Source: Phycisphaerales bacterium
GTDB lineage: Bacteria; Planctomycetota; Phycisphaerae; UBA1845; Fen-1342
Reading direction: 5' to 3'
Length of the DNA stretch: 64,000 bases
Assembly: GCA_016710275.1 (NCBI GenBank)
Contig: JADJXS010000001.1
Location: forward strand, 1,612,001 to 1,676,000
Part shown: in pieces, positions 1 through 9,615 of the stretch
How positions within the stretch are numbered: position 1 is the stretch's first letter
Layout of the letters: the number at the start of each line of letters is the position of its first letter
Notes under the pieces: generated by a model
What the model was told of the DNA's origin: nothing
Database searches by the model: none
The model's input: only the letters and a program-made list of their open reading frames with translations
Position numbers and translations under genes: made by a program

Positions 1-382
1 TGTCGCGCTTGCTGTCGAGCGTCAGGCTGATGAACTTCACCGTGCCGGGCGCGCCGTCGCTGAGCAGGATCTGCATGACCGCCTGCGAACCGCCGTAGGC
101 GACGACGGGGTCGACGCGTCCGTCGCCGTTGAAGTCGATGCCCAGCGGTACGCGCGTCTTGTCCCCGGCCAGGTACGTTCGCGTCGTGACGGCGGTGCCG
201 TCGGTGAACGTGCGGGCCTGGATCAGCTCCTCGGCGAATGCGCCGTTGCTGAACAGCGAGCTGGTGGCCGTTGCGCCGCCAATGATGGCCTGCGTTTCGG
301 TCGGGTTGGCGCAGCCGGTCAAGAGGCCGGCGGCCGCCGCACATGCGAAACTCACGGACGCTACGGTGATTTTTGCGCTCAT
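1..382 (-). CDS. Lipoprotein with FG-GAP/VCBS-like segment (3' end outside window)
   Basis: The first 127 codons of a secreted lipoprotein, read leftward and cut by the window edge. The ATG at 382 follows a fair Shine-Dalgarno (GAGAGGATCCAG-ATG). Residues 1-23 are a signal peptide ending in the lipobox LLTGC, so Cys24 would be lipidated. Around residues 88-100 the segment FNGDGRVDPVVAYGG looks like the Asp/Gly-rich loop of FG-GAP/VCBS beta-propeller blades, which bind calcium. The function is unknown. Cell-surface or periplasmic location is inferred from the lipobox. It is divergent from the beta-propeller gene at 689. Confidence 0.7.
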   Translation of the reverse strand, partial: MSAKITVASVSFACAAAAGLLTGCANPTETQAIIGGATATSSLFSNGAFAEELIQARTFTDGTAVTTRTYLAGDKTRVPLGIDFNGDGRVDPVVAYGGSQAVMQILLSDGAPGTVKFISLTLDSKRD

Positions 383-688
383 CTGGATCCTCTCCGCGTT
401 ATCGGGCCGCGCGGACGGAACCGCGCTCAAGGCTGGTTTCGGCTCGGGCGTGTACCCACTTGAACAGCCCGGGCGCGCAACCCGCCCGGGTGGAAGTATG
501 CGATTCGAGCAGACGCATGCGCCGGTTGCCTTGTCCGAAATCGTGCGGCGGCGATGGATCAGCCGGATTGAGGCGGGCATTTGCGCTTCGAGGGTTCACG
601 CGCAGCGTGTGCGGGGTTCGATAAGTGATAACGGAGCGGTGCGAGTCGAACCGGACGATCGGCATTGGGGGCAGGTGTGGAGCCAGGG
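383..688. other. Divergent intergenic region
   Basis: 306 bp between two divergent secreted-protein genes. It contains an 8-bp inverted repeat CCCGGGCG/CGCCCGGG at 468-475 and 483-490 with a 7-nt loop. I found no promoter with both hexamers well placed on either strand. Open frames here look like shadows. Confidence 0.5.
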
Positions 689-2338
689 ATGGCGAAGACG
701 CGAATCGGTCGGGCGGTGCGTCAGGAGCGAGGGGAGCGGCGCTTCCGGGTCGAGGTGTGTGGGTGTGTGGCGATTGGAATGCTTGTGCCGGCGTCGCCGG
801 GGCAGGTCAGCGACAGCTCGTGGTGGCCGAAAGTTCAGCGGGATGTACACAACAGCGGAGCGGTTCCGGCGGCCTCGCTGGTAACGGACGTGCATGTGCG
901 ATGGACGGTTCGGCTGAGTGCCCCGATCGCCGGAGAGAACTACTCGACGCCGGTTTTTTCGCCCGACAACCGCACGCTGTACGTCGGTGGTCCGGCGTCC
1001 GCGATCAGCGCGATCGCGTGGCCGGAAGGCACGTTGCGATGGCAGACATCGATCGGCGATGCGACCGGCGTGATTCACATGTCGCCGGTGGTGGGGATGG
1101 ATGGGGCGATTTACGCGGGTTCGTGGGATGCGGTGATTCCGTACGACGGCTTTGCCCGGCTTCGCGATCTCGGAGCGTCGGGTGCGGTGGACGGCGTGTT
1201 CGCGATGCGCCGCGCACTGGCGGGACCGACCATTACGCCGGGCGGGCTGGTCGTCGTCGGCGGGCAACACGCGGCCGACGGCTGGCGCTACTTTGCGCTG
1301 CAGCCGGAGGCGAGCGGGCTTGCGCTGGCGTGGAGCGCGGCGCAGCTGTCGATCCCGGCGGATCCGGCGTCCACGGGGAGAATCGGCGCAGCGCCGGCAA
1401 TGCCGCCGGGCGGGGCGCTGACAATCTACGGCAGCAGCGATCAGAATCGCACGTTTTGGCGCATTTCAGCGACAAACGGCGTCGAAGAAGCACGAATCGC
1501 AATGGGCGCTTACTGCTTCAGCGGGACGCCGGCGGTCGGCCCCGACGGCCACGTGTTTGTCGGCGAGGGGCAGGATTTTGCGGCTCCGAGCGACGCGAAC
1601 GAGGGGCGGCTGCACGTCTTCGGCGTGAATTCGCAGGGGGACACGGCCCGCGTTGCGGCGCTGGCGCTGGGGAACGGGCACCTCAACGGCGGTGCGGCGG
1701 TGCGGGCCCTGCCGGATGGGCGGACGCGCGTCTTCATCGCGGCGAACGGCAACGGCAAAGCCAGTGCGAAGCTGATCGCGGTGGACTTCGATCCGGCGCA
1801 GGTCGGATCAGACCCACCCGTGAATCCGTTAAGCGTGCGCTGGGAGACGCCGATCGGGGCGTCGGCGTTTGCGTATCCGCATCCGGTGGTCTGTCGCGAT
1901 GCGGTGGTGTACGTCATCGGGCCGGCGAATCACACACTGTACGCCATTCGCGATACGGATGCGACGGGGGAGGCGACGGCGCGCGGGGCGGTGCTCTGGA
2001 GTACGCGACTGGCGGACATCAGCGAAGTGGCGGGATGGACGGTGGGGTCGCAGCGGGGGCCGTGGGGGGCGGTGGTCGGGCCGGACGGGCGCGTGTTGTG
2101 GAATGCGCCGGATGGGCACTTGTATGCGCTGGACGGGTGGAGATTGGGGGATCTGGACGGGGATGGGGACGTGGATGCCGCGGATGTGGCGCTGCTTGCC
2201 GAGGCTGCGGCGGACGAAGAGGAGTACCTGCTGCGCTTTCCCGAGGTGAATCTGGCGGTGGTGGGGGATATCGACGGGGACGGGCAGGTTACGGCGGCGG
2301 ATGCGGCGCGGCTGGCGGATTCGCTGGCCGGCCCGTAG
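689..2338 (+). CDS. Secreted PQQ-like beta-propeller protein with C-terminal dockerin repeats
   Basis: 549 residues from ATG 689; an in-frame TTG lies at 665. A hydrophobic stretch near residues 20-40 is a plausible signal peptide. The body has repeated blade-like units (for example LYVGGPASAIS, RVLWNAPDGHLYALDG) typical of PQQ-like outer-membrane/extracellular propellers. The last about 65 residues carry two EF-hand-like loops, DLDGDGDVDAAD (about residue 487) and DIDGDGQVTAAD (about 526), the duplicated Ca-binding segment of type I dockerins. No cohesin gene is in the window, so the dockerin may serve in surface attachment rather than a cellulosome. Enzymatic activity cannot be assigned. 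Confidence 0.75.
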   Translation: MAKTRIGRAVRQERGERRFRVEVCGCVAIGMLVPASPGQVSDSSWWPKVQRDVHNSGAVPAASLVTDVHVRWTVRLSAPIAGENYSTPVFSPDNRTLYVGGPASAISAIAWPEGTLRWQTSIGDATGVIHMSPVVGMDGAIYAGSWDAVIPYDGFARLRDLGASGAVDGVFAMRRALAGPTITPGGLVVVGGQHAADGWRYFALQPEASGLALAWSAAQLSIPADPASTGRIGAAPAMPPGGALTIYGSSDQNRTFWRISATNGVEEARIAMGAYCFSGTPAVGPDGHVFVGEGQDFAAPSDANEGRLHVFGVNSQGDTARVAALALGNGHLNGGAAVRALPDGRTRVFIAANGNGKASAKLIAVDFDPAQVGSDPPVNPLSVRWETPIGASAFAYPHPVVCRDAVVYVIGPANHTLYAIRDTDATGEATARGAVLWSTRLADISEVAGWTVGSQRGPWGAVVGPDGRVLWNAPDGHLYALDGWRLGDLDGDGDVDAADVALLAEAAADEEEYLLRFPEVNLAVVGDIDGDGQVTAADAARLADSLAGP

Positions 2339-2458
2339 GCGCACCCGCCTCGCAACGCGGATTCGCGCCAATCGGCGCGTTCCGGCGCCGGATCGCGCGA
2401 TTGGGTGGATTTTGGTGCGCACTGACTGCGGCGCGTGCGGCAGCGCGCCGATCGGCGC

Positions 2459-3925
2459 TTAGTGGCCGCTGCCGCCGCCCTTGAGGCGGCTGTTGATCTC
2501 CGTGATGAACTGCTTGGCGTCGCCGAAGAGCATGAGCGTGTTTTCAAGGAAGAACAGCTCATTCTCGATGCCGGCGAAGCCGGTGTTCATGGAGCGCTTG
2601 CAGACCATCACGGTCTTGCACTTGTCCACGTCGAAGATCGGCATGCCGTAGATCGGGCTGGTCTTGTCGTGGCGGGCCGCGGGGTTCACGACGTCGTTGG
2701 CGCCGATGACCAGGCCGACGTCGCAATGCTCGAACTCGGGGTTGATGTCGAGGTCGTGGAGGAGGTCGTAGGGGACGTTGGCCTCGGTGAGCAGCACGTT
2801 CATGTGGCCGGGCATGCGGCCGGCGACGGGGTGGATGGCAAAGCGGACGCTGATGCCGCGATTACGGAGCAGGGTGGCCAGCTCGGCGACGGCGTGCTGC
2901 GCGTGGGCGACGGCCATGCCGTAGCCGGGGACGATGATGACGCTCTGGGCGTACTCCAGCAGTTGCGCGGCGTCGTCGTGGGTGGCGCTCTTGGCGGTTT
3001 TCTTTTCACCGACGGCGGCCTGCGCCTGCACCTGCCCGAACGCCCCGAAGAGCACGTTGGTGAAGGAGCGGTTCATGGCGCGGCACATGATGATCGAGAG
3101 GATCAGGCCGCTGGAGCCGTCGAGCGCACCGGCGGTGATGAGCAGGTTGTTGTCGAGCACCAGGCCCATCGCGACGGCGGAGAGGCCGGCGTAGGAGTTG
3201 AGGATCGAGATGACGGTCGGCATGTCCGCGCCGCCGATCGGCATGACCAGCATCCAGCCGAAGTTCAAAGCCAGGACGATGATCAGGATGAAGAGGATCG
3301 GCGACACGATGGGCATGTTGGGGGCGAAGATCAGGATCACGCCGCAGAGCAGCGCGAGGCCGAAGGCCGCGACGTTGACGGTGTTCTGGCCCTTGTAGAT
3401 CCAGGGGCGCTGCGGAATCCACTTCACTTCCTGCAGCTTGCCGGCGGCGATGAGACTGCCGGTCAGCGTCAGGTAGCCGAGGATGATCTCCAGAATGATC
3501 GCCGACATGCGGAACGGCGTGAGCATCTCCGGTTCGTAGAGATACCAGTGGAAATACTTGGCGGTGCCGACCAGCCCGGCGGCCAGCCCGCCGAAGGCGT
3601 GCGAGAGGGCGGTGCGTTGCGGGACGGCGGTCAGCGGCACCATGGAGAGCCAGACGCCGGGGCCGATGGCCAGCAGTATGGGCAGGATGATCCACCAGTG
3701 CTGCGTGACGTCGGGTCGCGCCCAGGTGGCGAGAATCGCCAGGCCCATCGCGGCGACGCCGGCGAAGACGCCGTTGCGGGCGGTTTTCGGGTCGCTCATC
3801 CAGCTCAGCGAGAGAATGAAAAGCCCGGCGGCGGGGATGTAGGCCAGGTCCACGAAGGTGGACATCCAGCCGCCCGCAGTGGCGGCTCCGAGCAGCAGTG
3901 TGGCGCCGACCAGCAGCGAAATCAT
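2459..3925 (-). CDS. pntB: NAD(P) transhydrogenase subunit beta
   Basis: 488 residues. It couples proton flow across the inner membrane to hydride transfer between NADH and NADP+. The N-terminal two thirds hold about nine membrane helices (domain II). The C-terminal soluble domain III binds NADP(H): IVPGYGMAVAHAQ near residue 333 and GANDVVNPAA near 408 are the hallmark motifs. Its ATG overlaps the TGA of pntAB in ATGA (3922-3925), implying translational coupling. Third gene of pntAA-pntAB-pntB. The length matches the family. Confidence 0.97.
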   Translation of the reverse strand: MISLLVGATLLLGAATAGGWMSTFVDLAYIPAAGLFILSLSWMSDPKTARNGVFAGVAAMGLAILATWARPDVTQHWWIILPILLAIGPGVWLSMVPLTAVPQRTALSHAFGGLAAGLVGTAKYFHWYLYEPEMLTPFRMSAIILEIILGYLTLTGSLIAAGKLQEVKWIPQRPWIYKGQNTVNVAAFGLALLCGVILIFAPNMPIVSPILFILIIVLALNFGWMLVMPIGGADMPTVISILNSYAGLSAVAMGLVLDNNLLITAGALDGSSGLILSIIMCRAMNRSFTNVLFGAFGQVQAQAAVGEKKTAKSATHDDAAQLLEYAQSVIIVPGYGMAVAHAQHAVAELATLLRNRGISVRFAIHPVAGRMPGHMNVLLTEANVPYDLLHDLDINPEFEHCDVGLVIGANDVVNPAARHDKTSPIYGMPIFDVDKCKTVMVCKRSMNTGFAGIENELFFLENTLMLFGDAKQFITEINSRLKGGGSGH

Positions 3926-4455
3926 GCCGAGCCTCCCCGCGGAGCGCGGAACATGCGGAGCATGCGGTCGGTGATGAGGAATCCGCTGACGATGTTCGTC
4001 ATGGAGGCAAAGACGGCGATTGCACCGAGCAGGCGGATGCCGGGGCCGTAGTCCTTGCCGCCCGCGACGATCAGCGCCCCGACGACGGCAATGGCCGAAA
4101 TCGCGTTGGTCAGCGACATCAGGGGGGTGTGCAGCAGGCGCGAGACGCGCTTGATCACGCCGATGCCGATGAAGGTCGAAAGCACGAAGACGTACAGCAT
4201 TCCGATCAGGAGCTTGGTGCGGAATGCGTCAGCGTCGGAGGCGCCGGCGTGTGGTGCGGGGGCCGCTCCACCTGCGGCGGTCGGCGCGGCGGGCGCGGGG
4301 TCGGCCGAAGGTGCGGCCACCGCTGGGGGTGGAACCGCCCCGGCGACGGGATCCGGCGAGTCGGGCGAGCCGGGGCGATTCTGCGCAAATGCGGCGAAGG
4401 CGAGGGCGACGGCCAGCACCGAGGCCGCGACGCCGGATAGTTTGAACCACTGCAT
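3922..4455 (-). CDS. pntAB: NAD(P) transhydrogenase membrane subunit alpha-2 with signal-like, Ala/Pro-rich N-terminus
   Basis: 177 residues from an ATG preceded by AAGGAG. The C-terminal about 95 residues are the usual PntA2 membrane module with three helices (LLIGMLYVFVLS, SLTNAISAIAVVGAL, IAVFASMTNIVSGFL). The first about 24 residues look like a cleavable signal peptide (hydrophobic run ending AFA-Q), and residues 25-82 are an Ala/Pro-rich linker. Typical PntA2 proteins are about 100 residues, so the extension is unusual. It starts 36 bp after the pntAA stop and overlaps pntB by 4 nt. Confidence 0.9.
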   Translation of the reverse strand: MQWFKLSGVAASVLAVALAFAAFAQNRPGSPDSPDPVAGAVPPPAVAAPSADPAPAAPTAAGGAAPAPHAGASDADAFRTKLLIGMLYVFVLSTFIGIGVIKRVSRLLHTPLMSLTNAISAIAVVGALIVAGGKDYGPGIRLLGAIAVFASMTNIVSGFLITDRMLRMFRAPRGGSA

Positions 4456-4491
4456 CGGGGAATCACTCCTTCCGAGCCGCGAACGGGATCA

Positions 4492-5652
4492 TCAGGCGGA
4501 CGTTGCGGACAGCATTGCCTGGCGCGTCGGCGGATGGACGATTTCGCCGGCATGGGTAATGACGGAGGCCTTCAGGATGTCGTCGTCGAGGTTGAGGTTG
4601 AAGCGGCCGTCCTTCCAGAATTCGAGCAGCAGCTTCTCGAGATTGCGCGAGTAGACCAGGCTGGCGTGCAGGGGAACCAGGGCGGGCAGATTGGCCGGGC
4701 CGAGGATCGTGACGCCGTGCCGGACGACGGTGCGGCCCGGCTCGGTGAGTGCGCAATTGCCGCCGCCCTCGGCGGCCAGATCGACGATGACGGAGCCGGG
4801 CTTCATGGTGCGAACGATGTCCTCGCTGATGAGGCGCGGGGCGCGCACGCCGCCGATGAGTGCGGTCGTGATGACCATGTCCACCTGGGCGCACTGTTCG
4901 GCGAGAAGCTGGGCCTGGCGGGTCTTGTCCTCGGCGGAAAGCTCGCGGGCGTATCCGCCGCCGGCGGCGGCGCTCTGAGCCAGCTCGATGCCGACGTATT
5001 TCGCGCCGACGGACTCGATCTGCTCCTTCACCTCGGGGCGGACGTCGGTGGCGGTGACGATGGCGCCGAGGCGGCGGGCGGTGGCGATGGCCTGCAGGCC
5101 GGCGACGCCGGCGCCGATGACGAAGACTTTGGCGGCGAGGATCGTGCCGGCGGCAGTCATGAACATGGGCAGATAGCGGGGCAATTCGTTCGCGCCGAGC
5201 AGCACGGCCTTGTAGCCGGCGATGTTGGCCTGCGAGCTGAGCACGTCCATGGCCTGGGCGCGGGTGGTGCGCGGCACGGCGTCCATTGCGATGGCGGTGA
5301 CGCCGCGATCGGCGAGGCGCTTCACCGCATCGGGATTGATCGAGGGCTTGAGCGTACACACCAGGACGCTGCCCTTCTTGAGGGCGTCGGCTTCGTGGCC
5401 GCCGGCGGCCGGGTTCTCCATCGGCGGCTGCACGTGGAACACCATGTCGGCGTTGCCGAGGATCAGCCGGGCATCAGTTTCGATGGTTGCGCCGGCCTGC
5501 GTGTACTGCTCATCGGGATAACCGGCCGCGGCTCCCGCGCCGGCCTGCACGACGACGTCGATTCCGGCTTTGACGAGCCGCTTGCAGGATTCGGGGACCA
5601 GGGCGACGCGCCGCTCATCGGCGCGAACTTCCTTGACGGCGGCCAGGATCAT
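4492..5652 (-). CDS. pntAA: NAD(P) transhydrogenase subunit alpha-1 (NAD-binding domain I)
   Basis: 386 residues from ATG 5652 (MILAAVKEVRADERRVAL). This is the cytoplasmic NAD(H)-binding domain I of transhydrogenase, homologous to alanine dehydrogenase. The dinucleotide fold shows as GAGVAGLQAIATARRLGA near residue 175, followed by the conserved TATDVRPEVKEQIESVGA segment. It lacks membrane helices, as expected for the split, three-subunit form. First gene of the pnt operon, under the promoter at 5737-5766. Confidence 0.96.
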   Translation of the reverse strand: MILAAVKEVRADERRVALVPESCKRLVKAGIDVVVQAGAGAAAGYPDEQYTQAGATIETDARLILGNADMVFHVQPPMENPAAGGHEADALKKGSVLVCTLKPSINPDAVKRLADRGVTAIAMDAVPRTTRAQAMDVLSSQANIAGYKAVLLGANELPRYLPMFMTAAGTILAAKVFVIGAGVAGLQAIATARRLGAIVTATDVRPEVKEQIESVGAKYVGIELAQSAAAGGGYARELSAEDKTRQAQLLAEQCAQVDMVITTALIGGVRAPRLISEDIVRTMKPGSVIVDLAAEGGGNCALTEPGRTVVRHGVTILGPANLPALVPLHASLVYSRNLEKLLLEFWKDGRFNLNLDDDILKASVITHAGEIVHPPTRQAMLSATSA

Positions 5653-5736
5653 GAGGTGCTCACTTGCTGAGACGCGCACCGGCGCCGCCGCGGCTCCGCG
5701 CGAAGCGCCGCGACGAACGGGGTGGCGACGGGCGGA

Positions 5737-5766
5737 ATCCTATCCGCAGTCGTGCGCGAGTGGCAA
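5737..5766 (-). promoter_or_regulatory. Sigma70-like promoter of the pnt operon
   Basis: On the minus strand TTGCCA (5766-5761), 18-bp spacer, TAGGAT (5742-5737). It lies 85 bp upstream of pntAA and back to back with the ABC-ATPase promoter. Confidence 0.5.
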
Positions 5767-5800
5767 TCGGCGCCGCGAACGACGCCGGGCGGCTCGCCTG

Positions 5801-5827
5801 TTGCCGAGGTGCGGTCCGGCATACACT
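5801..5827 (+). promoter_or_regulatory. Candidate promoter of the ABC ATPase gene, possibly leaderless
   Basis: TTGCCG (5801-5806), 15-bp spacer, TACACT (5822-5827). A start point about 7 nt downstream would fall on the paired ATG codons at 5832/5835, so the message may have almost no leader. The short spacer lowers confidence. Confidence 0.35.
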
Positions 5828-5831
5828 CCCG

Positions 5832-6695
5832 ATGATGACGGAACTTCGGCAGCCGGCAGATGAACGTGGCGCGAATCCGGGCACGGTTCGTGCGCCCGAA
5901 GCCGACCCGCGCGCGAAGGATGGCGGCGAGACAGGCGGCGCTGCGGCCGCGGATGGCCCGGTCGTCGTGGAAGTGCAGGACGTTCACAAGGAATATCACA
6001 CGTCGGGGCACGTGGTTCAGGCGCTGCGCGGGGTGAGCGTCTCGATCCGGCGCGGGACTTTTGCCGCGATCATGGGCGCCAGCGGCTCGGGCAAGAGCAC
6101 GCTGCTGCACCTGTTGGGGGGGCTGACGCCGGCCACGCGCGGCCGGATCGTGATCGAGGGGCATGACCTGGCGCGGATGACGGATCGGCAGCGAACGCAC
6201 TTCCGGCGACGGCGGATGGGGGTGATTTTCCAGGATTACAACCTGCTCTCGACGCTGACGGCGGCGGAGAACGTGGCGCTGCCGCACCTGGTGGACGGCA
6301 ACTCGGCGCGGCGCAGCGCCGGGCGGGTGGCCGAATTGCTCGCGCTGGTGCATCTGTCGCACCGCGCGGACCATCGTCCGGACGCCATGAGCGGCGGAGA
6401 GCAGCAGCGCGTGGCGATTGCACGGGCGCTGCTGAATGACCCGGCGATCGTCCTGGCGGATGAGCCGACCGGCAACCTGGACTCGACGCAGTCGTTCGAG
6501 ATCTGGCGATTGATGCAGCGCGTGGCGCATGAGCAGGGCAAGACGATCGTGATGGTGACGCACGAGGCGGCCGGGGCGGCGTTCGCGGATCGCGTGATCG
6601 TGATCAAGGACGGCGTCGTCGTGGGCGAGTTGCACCCGAAGGGCAGTGGTGATGCGGCATTGGTCGCAACTGGCTACCAGGAACTGGCTGGCTAG
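5832..6695 (+). CDS. ABC transporter ATP-binding protein, MacB/LolD type
   Basis: 287 residues from ATG 5832 (a second ATG follows at once). After an acidic, poorly conserved lead of about 40 residues comes a complete ATPase: Walker A GASGSGKST near residue 81, signature MSGGEQQRVAIARAL near 186, Walker B IVLADEPTGNLD near 206 and a switch His in MVTHEAA. This subfamily energises FtsX-fold permeases that move lipoproteins, macrolides or peptides or remodel the envelope. The gene overlaps the permease by 44 nt, so the two form one transporter. The substrate is unknown. Confidence 0.93.
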   Translation: MMTELRQPADERGANPGTVRAPEADPRAKDGGETGGAAAADGPVVVEVQDVHKEYHTSGHVVQALRGVSVSIRRGTFAAIMGASGSGKSTLLHLLGGLTPATRGRIVIEGHDLARMTDRQRTHFRRRRMGVIFQDYNLLSTLTAAENVALPHLVDGNSARRSAGRVAELLALVHLSHRADHRPDAMSGGEQQRVAIARALLNDPAIVLADEPTGNLDSTQSFEIWRLMQRVAHEQGKTIVMVTHEAAGAAFADRVIVIKDGVVVGELHPKGSGDAALVATGYQELAG

Positions 6696-9534
6696 GCCGG
6701 CGCGGTCCGCCGGCGTGCTGCTGGCGATCAGTCTCGGCGTGGCCGCGGTGGTGTGGGTCACGGCGTGCTTTGAGTCCGTGCGCCGCACCGTCATCAGTTG
6801 GGCGCTTCAGCACGTCGGCCGAAGCCACATCACGGTCGAGTCGCCGGCGGGGAAATATGACACAATTCCGATCCGGCTGATGGATCGACTGGCGGCGCTG
6901 CCGGAGGTGAAGCACGCCGCGGCGCGGCTGGTGCAGCGCGTTCCGGGCAAGCCACTGCCGCGCGGGGCGGATCCGGCGGCGCTGGTGTATGACCCGGAGG
7001 AGCAGCTCGACGTTCACGGGATCGACATCACGAACGAAATGAGCGTGCGGGAATACCCGTTGGCGGCGGGGCGGATGTTCGGGGCGGATGAGCCGTTCGT
7101 GTGCCTGCTGGAGGCGGCCTATGCCGCGGAGCATGGGCTGGGGCTGGGGGACAGCGTCTGCATCTGGGGCGGCGGGCGGGCGGAGCCGTACCGGTTCGAG
7201 ATCGTGGGGCTGGTGTCGCGCCGCCGAATCGCGAAGTTTCAGAAGGGGTGGGTGGTTACGCGGCTGGCGGATTTGCAGCACGCGGCGGTTCAGCAGGGGA
7301 TGACGACGTCGATCGACCTGGTGCTGTTCGATGCGTCGCAGGAAGCGGTGCGGGTGGCGACGGAGCGCGTGCGGGTTGAGTCGCGGAAGGTGGTGTCGAA
7401 CGTCAGCGTGCGCAGCGTGGCGGTGCGCTTGCAGCAGATTCAGAACGCGCAGGCCCAGCAGGAACTGGTGCTGGTGCTGCTGAGCTGCGTGGCGATGCTG
7501 ACGGCGATGTTCATCATCCTGAGCACGCTGAGCATGGGGGCGGTGGAGCGCGTGCGGCAATTGGGGCTGTTGCGCTGCGTCGGACTGACGGGCGGGCAGT
7601 TGGGGGTGCTGGTGCTGGTGGAAGTGCTGCCGCTTGGGGTGGTGGGCATTCTGCTGGGGATTCCGGTGGGGCTGGTGCTGACGGCGGTGACACGCTGGCT
7701 GGTGCCGGACTACCTCGGCGATTTTCCGATTTCGCTGGCGGACATCGGCGCGGCGTGGGCAGTCGGTCCGTCCGCGCTGTTGCTGCACGTGGTGGACGTG
7801 TCGCGACGCACGGGAATCGCGACGTCGGCGCTGGTGGGATTGGGGGTGACGCTGCTGGCGGCGCTGCTGCCGATGCTGCGGGCGTGGGCGGCGTCGCCGC
7901 TGGAGGCTTCGCGGCCGCGCGCTACGGGGCAGCGCGGCCGGTGGATCGTGCTGAGCGGGGTGGTCGGATTCCTGGTGCTGGCGGCCCAGGCGGCGCTGGT
8001 TCACGGGGTTCCGACGGCGCTGCAGCCGGTGCTGGATGGGCCGGCGCGGTGGCTCAGCGCGCGGCTGGGGATGGCGATCAGCGTGTACGGGCTGGAGCGC
8101 TCGCCGGAGTTCCCGACGCTGGCCAGCACGGCGATCGTCATGCTGTACATCGGGTATGCGCTGATTGCGCCGCTGCTGGTCTGGGCGGTGAGCGCGCCGG
8201 CGGTGAAGCTGGTGGCGGCCGGGCTGCGGGTGGGGGAGCGGCTGCTGCAGGACCAGGTGGGGCGGGCGGTGTGGCGCTCGACGGGCATCGCCTGCGGGCT
8301 GATGGTGGGGTTGTCGCTGATCGTCGGGCTGGTGGTGTTCAGTGAGAGCGTGCGGCGCGGATGGGAGTTTCCGCGGTCGTTTCCGGAGGCGTACGTCTGG
8401 AATTTTCAGGACATGCGTCCGGACGCGCGCGAAGCGGTGTCGGCGGTGCCGGGAATCCGGGAGTTCACGGTCGCTCACGCGGTGAATTGCATCGTCGGCG
8501 AGCGGCGGATGTTCATGGAGAAGGTGTTTCTCTCGATCACCTGGTTCCTGGCGATCGAGCCGAAGCAGTTCCTCGACCTGCTGCGCATGGAATTCGTCGA
8601 GGGGGATCGCGAGACGGCCGAGCGGCTGCTGAATGAGGGCGGGCACATCATCGTCGCCGAGGATTTTTCGCGCACGCGAAACGCGCACCTGGGCGACAGC
8701 GTGGAGGTGCGGATCGGCGTGACGCGGCACTCGTTCAAGGTGGCGGGGGTGATTCAGTCGCCGGCGCTGGACATCGCCGCCGGCTACTTCCAGGCGATGA
8801 GCGAGGCGAACGTGGTCGCCAACAGCTCGGTGATGGGCACGCTGGAGGACATGCGCCGCATCTTCGGGCAGGATGCGACGCGGATGGTGCTGCTCAATTT
8901 TGATCTGCCGCCGACGCCGATTCCGGCGGGCTGGCCTCCGGCGCAGGGGTCGGCCGAGGCGGCCGGAATTCCGCCGGAGTGTTTTGACACGCGGCTGCCG
9001 CTGGAGCGCCGCTGGCAGCGGTATCGGGAGGAGCTGGTGCTTCGCGACGTGACGCGGGCGATGGGAGCGCCGGCCGCGCCGCACGGGACGGCCCGCGAGT
9101 TGAAGGACGCGATCGACACGGAACTGACGCGGGTGACGCAGTTGCTGGCGGCGGTGCCGACGGTGGCGCTGCTGGTGGCGGCGATCGGGGTGGCGAATCT
9201 GATGACGGCGAGCGTGACCAGCCGGGCGCGGCAGCTCGCGATTCTGCGGGCGGTGGGGGCGACGCGCGGACTGATTCTGCGGATGGTGCTGGGGGAGGCG
9301 CTGGTGCTGGGCGTGGTGGGGACGCTGCTGGGCATGGCGCTGGGGCTGCACGTGGCCATGAACGTAACGACGATGACGCAGAAAATGTGGGGCTTCAGCT
9401 CGGAGATGACGCTGCCGCAGGGGCAGCTAGCGGCGGCGGTGCTGCTGACGGTGGGGCTTTGTGCAGCGGCGGGTATCTGGCCGGCGCGGCGCGCTGCGAG
9501 GACGAACGTGGTGGACGCACTGCACGTGGCCTAG
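6652..9534 (+). CDS. Large FtsX-family ABC permease
   Basis: 960 residues from ATG 6652; in-frame GTGs at 6646 and 6649 are alternatives. It has an N-terminal helix near residues 18-38, a MacB-like periplasmic domain, helices near 271, 315, 393, 430, 493 and 545, a second periplasmic domain (about 570-820), and a C-terminal FtsX helix set near 831, 878 and 925, ending in the usual PARRAARTNVVDALH. This is the duplicated two-FtsX-domain arrangement in one chain. With the overlapping ATPase it makes an inner-membrane exporter or mechanotransmission complex; the cargo cannot be named. Confidence 0.88.
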   Translation: MRHWSQLATRNWLARPARSAGVLLAISLGVAAVVWVTACFESVRRTVISWALQHVGRSHITVESPAGKYDTIPIRLMDRLAALPEVKHAAARLVQRVPGKPLPRGADPAALVYDPEEQLDVHGIDITNEMSVREYPLAAGRMFGADEPFVCLLEAAYAAEHGLGLGDSVCIWGGGRAEPYRFEIVGLVSRRRIAKFQKGWVVTRLADLQHAAVQQGMTTSIDLVLFDASQEAVRVATERVRVESRKVVSNVSVRSVAVRLQQIQNAQAQQELVLVLLSCVAMLTAMFIILSTLSMGAVERVRQLGLLRCVGLTGGQLGVLVLVEVLPLGVVGILLGIPVGLVLTAVTRWLVPDYLGDFPISLADIGAAWAVGPSALLLHVVDVSRRTGIATSALVGLGVTLLAALLPMLRAWAASPLEASRPRATGQRGRWIVLSGVVGFLVLAAQAALVHGVPTALQPVLDGPARWLSARLGMAISVYGLERSPEFPTLASTAIVMLYIGYALIAPLLVWAVSAPAVKLVAAGLRVGERLLQDQVGRAVWRSTGIACGLMVGLSLIVGLVVFSESVRRGWEFPRSFPEAYVWNFQDMRPDAREAVSAVPGIREFTVAHAVNCIVGERRMFMEKVFLSITWFLAIEPKQFLDLLRMEFVEGDRETAERLLNEGGHIIVAEDFSRTRNAHLGDSVEVRIGVTRHSFKVAGVIQSPALDIAAGYFQAMSEANVVANSSVMGTLEDMRRIFGQDATRMVLLNFDLPPTPIPAGWPPAQGSAEAAGIPPECFDTRLPLERRWQRYREELVLRDVTRAMGAPAAPHGTARELKDAIDTELTRVTQLLAAVPTVALLVAAIGVANLMTASVTSRARQLAILRAVGATRGLILRMVLGEALVLGVVGTLLGMALGLHVAMNVTTMTQKMWGFSSEMTLPQGQLAAAVLLTVGLCAAAGIWPARRAARTNVVDALHVA

Positions 9535-9615
9535 CCGGCGTGTGTCGCGCTTGGGGCGGCAGGATTCGCGGACTGCGCAACGGGGGTCGAGCGACGGTTT
9601 GCAAAGGGACGGGTG

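Noticed and set aside
6604..9351. A 915-codon open frame on the minus strand, opposite the ABC permease
   Set aside because: Composition is His/Arg/Pro/Gln-rich and repetitive, typical of the antisense frame of a GC-rich gene; the plus-strand protein has membrane helices and family motifs.
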